8,804 nucleotides of DNA, taken from Porticoccaceae bacterium UBA4026. Its GTDB lineage: Bacteria > Pseudomonadota > Gammaproteobacteria > Pseudomonadales > Porticoccaceae. Position 1 is the first letter of the stretch; each line of letters starts with the position of its first letter. The notes beneath the pieces were generated by a model. The model saw only the letters and a program-made list of their open reading frames with translations, ran no database searches and was not told the origin of the DNA. The translations under genes and the position numbers were made by a program. The stretch is taken from contig DGAQ01000035.1 of NCBI GenBank assembly GCA_002382445.1, positions 1-8,804 of the forward strand, read 5' to 3'. Shown here one piece after another: positions 6,126 to 8,804 of this stretch.

Positions 6126-6629
6126 TCATTTAGGATCTCCTGATACTGTTTCAATGTCCGAATCGGGTTGGGACTCAACAACAAAATACGGCTCAATCGA
6201 CTCGATCGAGCAGGTCATGCCCCTATTCAGGACTTCCAATTGATCAAATCGAACACATAAATTACCACCGCGGGCTCTATGCAAAAAACCTTCGCTCTTT
6301 ATACCCCGGCATTCGCGACGCAATCTAAGCAGTGCCTTTTTATTGCCTCTCATCTCAATAATTGCTGACTGATCATCCACAAAACGAATATGTTTAATTC
6401 GCCGCAAAGCAATACAGCCATTGCGAATGCCCGAGTCATTTGAGTCAATATCGCTAATATTCTTTAGCCTCTCCAGAACATCAGCTGTACTCATCTGATG
6501 CTTATTGACACTTTCTTCTTGATGGCTCTTTTCAGAACTCCCATCATTACGCCCAGACGCTTCACCTTCAATAGCGCTCGTATTCAAAGTCATTATTAAA
6601 AGTAAAAACAACAAAGCTGGTCTCAACAT
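6126..6629 (-). CDS. Exported four-cysteine protein, DUF6491-like
   Basis: Function unknown. The product of the ATG at 6629 has 167 residues. It starts with a signal peptide (MLRPALLFLLLIMTLNTSA), followed by a Ser/Glu-rich low-complexity stretch and a globular part of about 90 residues. Counted from this start, cysteines lie at 72, 107, 125 and 140, probably two disulfides in the periplasm. The pattern (GCIALRRI, then VDDQSAIIEMRG, RLRREC, LCVRFDQLEVL, MTCSIESIEPYFV) resembles the DUF6491 family as I remember it. This is a tentative assignment. A GTG nine bases upstream (6638) is an alternative start; neither has a strong Shine-Dalgarno. The gene directly precedes the M23 peptidase with a 28-base gap, so the two exported proteins are likely coexpressed. 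Confidence 0.75.
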   Translation of the reverse strand: MLRPALLFLLLIMTLNTSAIEGEASGRNDGSSEKSHQEESVNKHQMSTADVLERLKNISDIDSNDSGIRNGCIALRRIKHIRFVDDQSAIIEMRGNKKALLRLRRECRGIKSEGFLHRARGGNLCVRFDQLEVLNRGMTCSIESIEPYFVVESQPDSDIETVSGDPK

Positions 6630-6664
6630 TACAAACACTCGTGATTTTCCACAAATAGACTAGA

Positions 6665-6693
6665 ACTATAATTCTCTCTTGTTCATTATGGAA
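6665..6693 (-). promoter_or_regulatory. Candidate promoter of the exported-protein/peptidase operon
   Basis: On the minus strand TATAGT (6670-6665) is a five-of-six -10 match, with a 17-base spacer to TTCCAT (6693-6688), a poor -35. Initiation near 6658 would give a leader of about 29 bases to the ATG at 6629. Position and -10 are reasonable; the -35 is weak. Confidence 0.3.
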
Positions 6694-6856
6694 GTGGCAA
6701 CATGTTGGAATCGCAACACCTTTGAAAAATAGCGTACTTAATAAGAAAAAAGGTCCCTTGCCTTCTAACATCTATAAGTCTCAACTATAGGGCTCTACCT
6801 TAAGAGACTCTGTTCTGGACGCAATGATCATAACTAAACCTCGCGTTTCTTTTGGT

Positions 6857-6876
6857 TAGCCATAGCCTTATAGCTA
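6857..6876 (+). promoter_or_regulatory. Operator-like imperfect dyad upstream of the hydrolase
   Basis: TAGCCATA, four bases, TATAGCTA: an inverted repeat with one mismatch in eight positions, centred about 78 bases before the hydrolase ATG. Its right half contains TATAGC (6869-6874), which could itself be a -10 element, so a repressor bound here would block initiation. No regulator gene is adjacent. Short AT-rich dyads occur by chance. Confidence 0.25.
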
Positions 6877-6943
6877 CACCATCGTTATTATTGCCCCACG
6901 CTAATTAACCGACCACACATTTATCCATGTAACAGTGAGTACG

Positions 6944-7957
6944 ATGACTAAAAAAACTTTCTCCCCCCCTAATATTTTAAAAAACGCACATGTTCAGAGC
7001 ATTTTAAATAGTGTTGGGCCGCGTAAATATCGTGCAAAAAAGATCGCTAAAAACCTTGCTACACGTTCCATGGTCTTAACAACTCCCTCCAGCGTCAGGC
7101 TAACGGCGGAATTGGATCACTCGAAGAATGTTCAACTAAGGTCTTCGAAAAACTCGGTTATTATTCTCCTTCACGGCTGGGAGGGCTCAAGCCAATCAGC
7201 TTATCAATTAACGACTGCCGACCACCTCCTTAAGCAGGGGTATGATGTTCTGCGGTTAAATTTACGAGATCATGGCAACAGCCATCATTTAAATAAAGAG
7301 ATGTTCAACTCCACTATGATCGAAGAGGTCGGAGATGCTATAGCCGCCTTTTTAGGTGAATATGAATATCCAGAGGTATTTCTCGCTGGATTTTCACTTG
7401 GTGGTAACTTTACGCTCAGGATCGCCGCAGACCGAGCTAAGAAGCTGAATATAAAAGCAGCCGTAGCAATCTGTCCGCCGATCGACCCTAGCAACGCAAT
7501 GACAGTACTCAACAACAGCCTGTTTATCTACGAGAGATACTTCTTTAGGCGGTGGACTCGGTCCATCAAAAAGAAACAAAAATACTTTCCTGATCATGAC
7601 TTCGGAGTCGAACTTAAAAAAGTAAAAACATTAGATGATGTCAATAAGACATTCATTCCAAAATATACGACTTTCGATAGCGCCGAGAGTTATTTTTCCG
7701 CTTACGCCCTAATCGGTGATCGTCTTAAAAATTTGGCGGTCCCCGCATACCTTATAGCGTCGAAGGATGACCCAATCCTGCCTGTAGAAGATATTGCCAA
7801 AATTATTAAACCCGAAAATCTTATTATTGAGATTCAGGACAACGGAGGGCATTGCGGATTTATCCAAGACCTCTGGGCACACAGTTGGATTGAAAATCGA
7901 CTGGTAGAGATTTTCGACAGTCATCTTGGCAATGAAAACGACTGCGCTCAAAACTAA
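6944..7957 (+). CDS. YheT-like alpha/beta-fold hydrolase
   Basis: Predicted serine esterase or lipase-like hydrolase of the YheT/ABHD1-3 group; natural substrate unknown. The ATG at 6944 gives 337 residues, close to E. coli YheT. A GTG nine bases earlier is possible but has no ribosome-binding site, whereas GTGAG precedes the ATG. Visible elements are the family's N-terminal ILKNAHVQSIL; LLHGWEGS (76-82), the oxyanion-hole region; LNLRDHGNSHHLNKEMFNS, typical of the group; nucleophile elbow GFSLGG with Ser151; Asp276 in SKDDPILP; and His303 in GGHCGF. The triad is therefore complete. There is no signal peptide or membrane segment, so it is probably cytoplasmic. The gene is richer in A/T and lysine codons than its neighbours (visual impression). 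It is convergent with recX and shares overlapping stop codons with it. Confidence 0.9.
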   Translation: MTKKTFSPPNILKNAHVQSILNSVGPRKYRAKKIAKNLATRSMVLTTPSSVRLTAELDHSKNVQLRSSKNSVIILLHGWEGSSQSAYQLTTADHLLKQGYDVLRLNLRDHGNSHHLNKEMFNSTMIEEVGDAIAAFLGEYEYPEVFLAGFSLGGNFTLRIAADRAKKLNIKAAVAICPPIDPSNAMTVLNNSLFIYERYFFRRWTRSIKKKQKYFPDHDFGVELKKVKTLDDVNKTFIPKYTTFDSAESYFSAYALIGDRLKNLAVPAYLIASKDDPILPVEDIAKIIKPENLIIEIQDNGGHCGFIQDLWAHSWIENRLVEIFDSHLGNENDCAQN

Positions 7958-8433
7958 AGGTGGGGTTCCCCTTGGTTTTGTGTAAGAGCATATTTTATCT
8001 GTTCAAAATTAAAACCCCTATACTGCAAGAACCGCATTCTCTTTGCTTTGGCTTTCAGATCGGCCGCGGGTACTGAACCAAACTTTCTCATGGCCACATC
8101 GCGGGCTAACGCAAACCAATCTACCTCTTCGTCATTTAGAGCTAGGTTCGTCAACTCCTCAGAAATGCCCTTTTGCCTAATATCGAGCCGAATGCGGACC
8201 TGTCCATGACCTCGGTTAATTCTGGACCTAACAAAGGCCCCCGCATAGCGACTATCACTTTGCAACCCTTCACTTTGCAACTGATCGAGAACGCTACCAA
8301 TTGCCGGGTCATCATCAAATCGAGTATTTAGCTTTTTATTCAACTCTGCTCTAGAAAATTCACGACCCGTGAGTAGATCCATAGCGGAAAATCTTATTCT
8401 TGCTGGGGTGGTCGGCTTTTTGTCTTTTATCAT
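7954..8433 (-). CDS. recX: Regulatory protein RecX
   Basis: Binds RecA and modulates (mainly inhibits) its filament growth and recombinase activity; cytoplasmic. The ATG at 8433 gives 159 residues, near the usual length (E. coli 166). The protein shows the three-helix repeat pattern of the family: AMDLLTGREFSRAELNKKL (18-36), LQSEGLQSDSRYAGAFVRSR (52-71), GHGQVRIRLDIRQKGI (75-90) and the C-terminal RMRFLQYRGFNFEQIKYAL (132-150). A TTG at 8457 extends the frame by eight residues, but the ATG has a GGA five bases upstream and a more natural length. It lies directly after recA, separated by a strong terminator, so expression probably depends on readthrough from the SOS-controlled recA promoter, as is known in E. 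coli. Its stop codon overlaps that of the convergent hydrolase by four bases. Confidence 0.95.
   Translation of the reverse strand: MIKDKKPTTPARIRFSAMDLLTGREFSRAELNKKLNTRFDDDPAIGSVLDQLQSEGLQSDSRYAGAFVRSRINRGHGQVRIRLDIRQKGISEELTNLALNDEEVDWFALARDVAMRKFGSVPAADLKAKAKRMRFLQYRGFNFEQIKYALTQNQGEPHL
7957..7979. terminator. Weak bidirectional hairpin at the convergent gene ends
   Basis: AAGG-T-GG, loop GGTT, CC-CCTT forms a six-pair stem with one bulged base (7957-7973). It is followed on the plus strand by GGTTTTG and on the minus strand by TTTAGTTTTG. It overlaps the end of both the hydrolase and recX, and could end both transcripts. The T-runs are short and the stem is imperfect, so efficiency is uncertain. 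Confidence 0.4.
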
Positions 8434-8500
8434 GAATTCCAATCCCAGTTCACGCAAAAATCAATAAATGATTGAGCTTAAATATATCAATCTTATCAGA

Positions 8501-8530
8501 TAAAAAAAGCGCCACTTGGGCGCTATTTTT
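8501..8530 (-). terminator. Intrinsic terminator between recA and recX
   Basis: A perfect 6-bp stem AGCGCC (8508-8513) / GGCGCT (8519-8524) has a 5-base loop. On the minus strand it is followed immediately by TTTTTTTA, a textbook terminator for recA. The plus side reads ATTTTTGTTTT, so it can work in both directions and would also stop any plus-strand transcript running antisense through recX. Confidence 0.9.
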
Positions 8531-8568
8531 GTTTTATCAAACGACTAATTATGTCAGATCTGCCTGCC

Positions 8569-8804
8569 TTATTCTTCACTCAAATCCTCTACCGGAGCTT
8601 TCTTCTCCCGAGGGGCCGCAGGGGCAAGTTCTTTAGCTCTGATTTGCTTTTCAATTTCTGCCGCTATTTTAGGGTTCTCTGTCAAGTAGACCCCTACATT
8701 AGCTTTGCCCTGACCAATCTTATTACCTTGGTATGCGTACCATGCACCAGACTTATCGATTAACCCATGCTTCACACCTAGATCAACCAACTCGCCATTG
8801 CGCA
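8569..8804 (-). CDS. recA: Recombinase RecA, C-terminal part (5' end outside window)
   Basis: DNA strand-exchange ATPase and SOS co-protease. Only the last 78 codons, the first of them incomplete, are visible. The frame continues past the right edge: upstream of VDLGVKHGLIDKSG the codons read RNGEL, so the protein does not start here. The segment GELVDLGVKHGLIDKSGAWY followed by GNKIGQGKAN is the conserved RecA C-terminal domain region that contributes to duplex DNA binding. A lysine/alanine/proline-rich linker and a short acidic tail (PVEDLSEE) follow, the tail known to restrain RecA activity in E. coli. The catalytic core, Walker motifs, promoter and any LexA box lie outside the window. It is followed by the terminator at 8501-8530 and recX. 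Confidence 0.97.
   Translation of the reverse strand, partial: RNGELVDLGVKHGLIDKSGAWYAYQGNKIGQGKANVGVYLTENPKIAAEIEKQIRAKELAPAAPREKKAPVEDLSEE

Larger units (their letters stand above)
6630..6943. other. Divergent intergenic region without a gene
   Basis: This 314-base stretch separates the minus-strand exported-protein genes from the plus-strand hydrolase, so both promoters should be here. I find no credible ORF, tRNA or repeat. For the minus strand there is a TATAGT -10-like element at 6670-6665. For the plus strand there is an imperfect dyad at 6857-6876. A 67-codon open frame on the minus strand (6771-6568) overlaps the start of the exported-protein gene and looks like chance. Confidence 0.6.

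Noticed and set aside
6098..6196. N-terminal extension of the M23 peptidase (start at 6196)
   Set aside because: It overlaps the preceding gene by about 70 bases and would place the signal peptide 33 residues inside the protein.
6568..6771. 67-codon open frame on the minus strand upstream of the exported-protein gene
   Set aside because: It overlaps the signal-peptide coding region of the well-supported gene in another frame, has no recognisable domain and no good ribosome-binding site.
1..8804. Mobile element, phage, CRISPR or defence system
   Set aside because: No transposase, integrase, terminal repeats, spaced repeats or defence-gene motifs are visible on either strand; the genes are core housekeeping plus four or five ordinary accessory genes.

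Overview
The window looks like a chromosomal core segment of a gammaproteobacterium with moderate GC. The minus strand carries the order recA, recX, alaS, lysC, csrA, tRNA-Ser(GCU), which is familiar from Pseudomonas-like and many marine gammaproteobacteria. The protein sequences (CsrA, a monofunctional LysC with paired ACT domains, RecA C-terminus) agree with that group. I cannot name genus or species from this window. I see no insertion sequence, phage gene, CRISPR array or toxin-antitoxin pair.

Layout from high to low coordinates, in the direction of most transcription. The 3' end of recA enters at the right edge and stops at 8569. A strong hairpin terminator (8501-8530) follows, then recX (8433-7954). 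A plus-strand YheT-like alpha/beta hydrolase (6944-7957) converges on recX, and their stop codons overlap within a small hairpin. A 314-base region (6630-6943) separates the hydrolase from a divergent minus-strand series. That series is a secreted four-cysteine protein resembling DUF6491, a secreted M23-type peptidase, a Trm112/YcaR-like small protein, a HinT-like HIT protein, alaS, lysC, csrA and the partial tRNA-Ser. The csrA terminator lies between csrA and the tRNA.

The genes fall into functional blocks: recombination and its modulation (recA/recX); translation (alaS, tRNA-Ser, possibly the Trm112-like protein); aspartate-family amino acid synthesis (lysC); global post-transcriptional control (csrA); and two exported proteins, one of them probably acting on the cell wall. 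The five genes between recX and alaS are lineage-variable cargo in an otherwise conserved neighbourhood.

The points most worth a second look are modest. They are an internal ribosome-binding site and ATG in lysC where beta subunits of other aspartokinases begin, an apparently SD-less and perhaps near-leaderless lysC start, an HxD in place of the usual HxH in the M23 peptidase, a stem-loop between alaS and lysC, and the exported four-cysteine protein paired with the peptidase. I found no convincing new multi-gene system.
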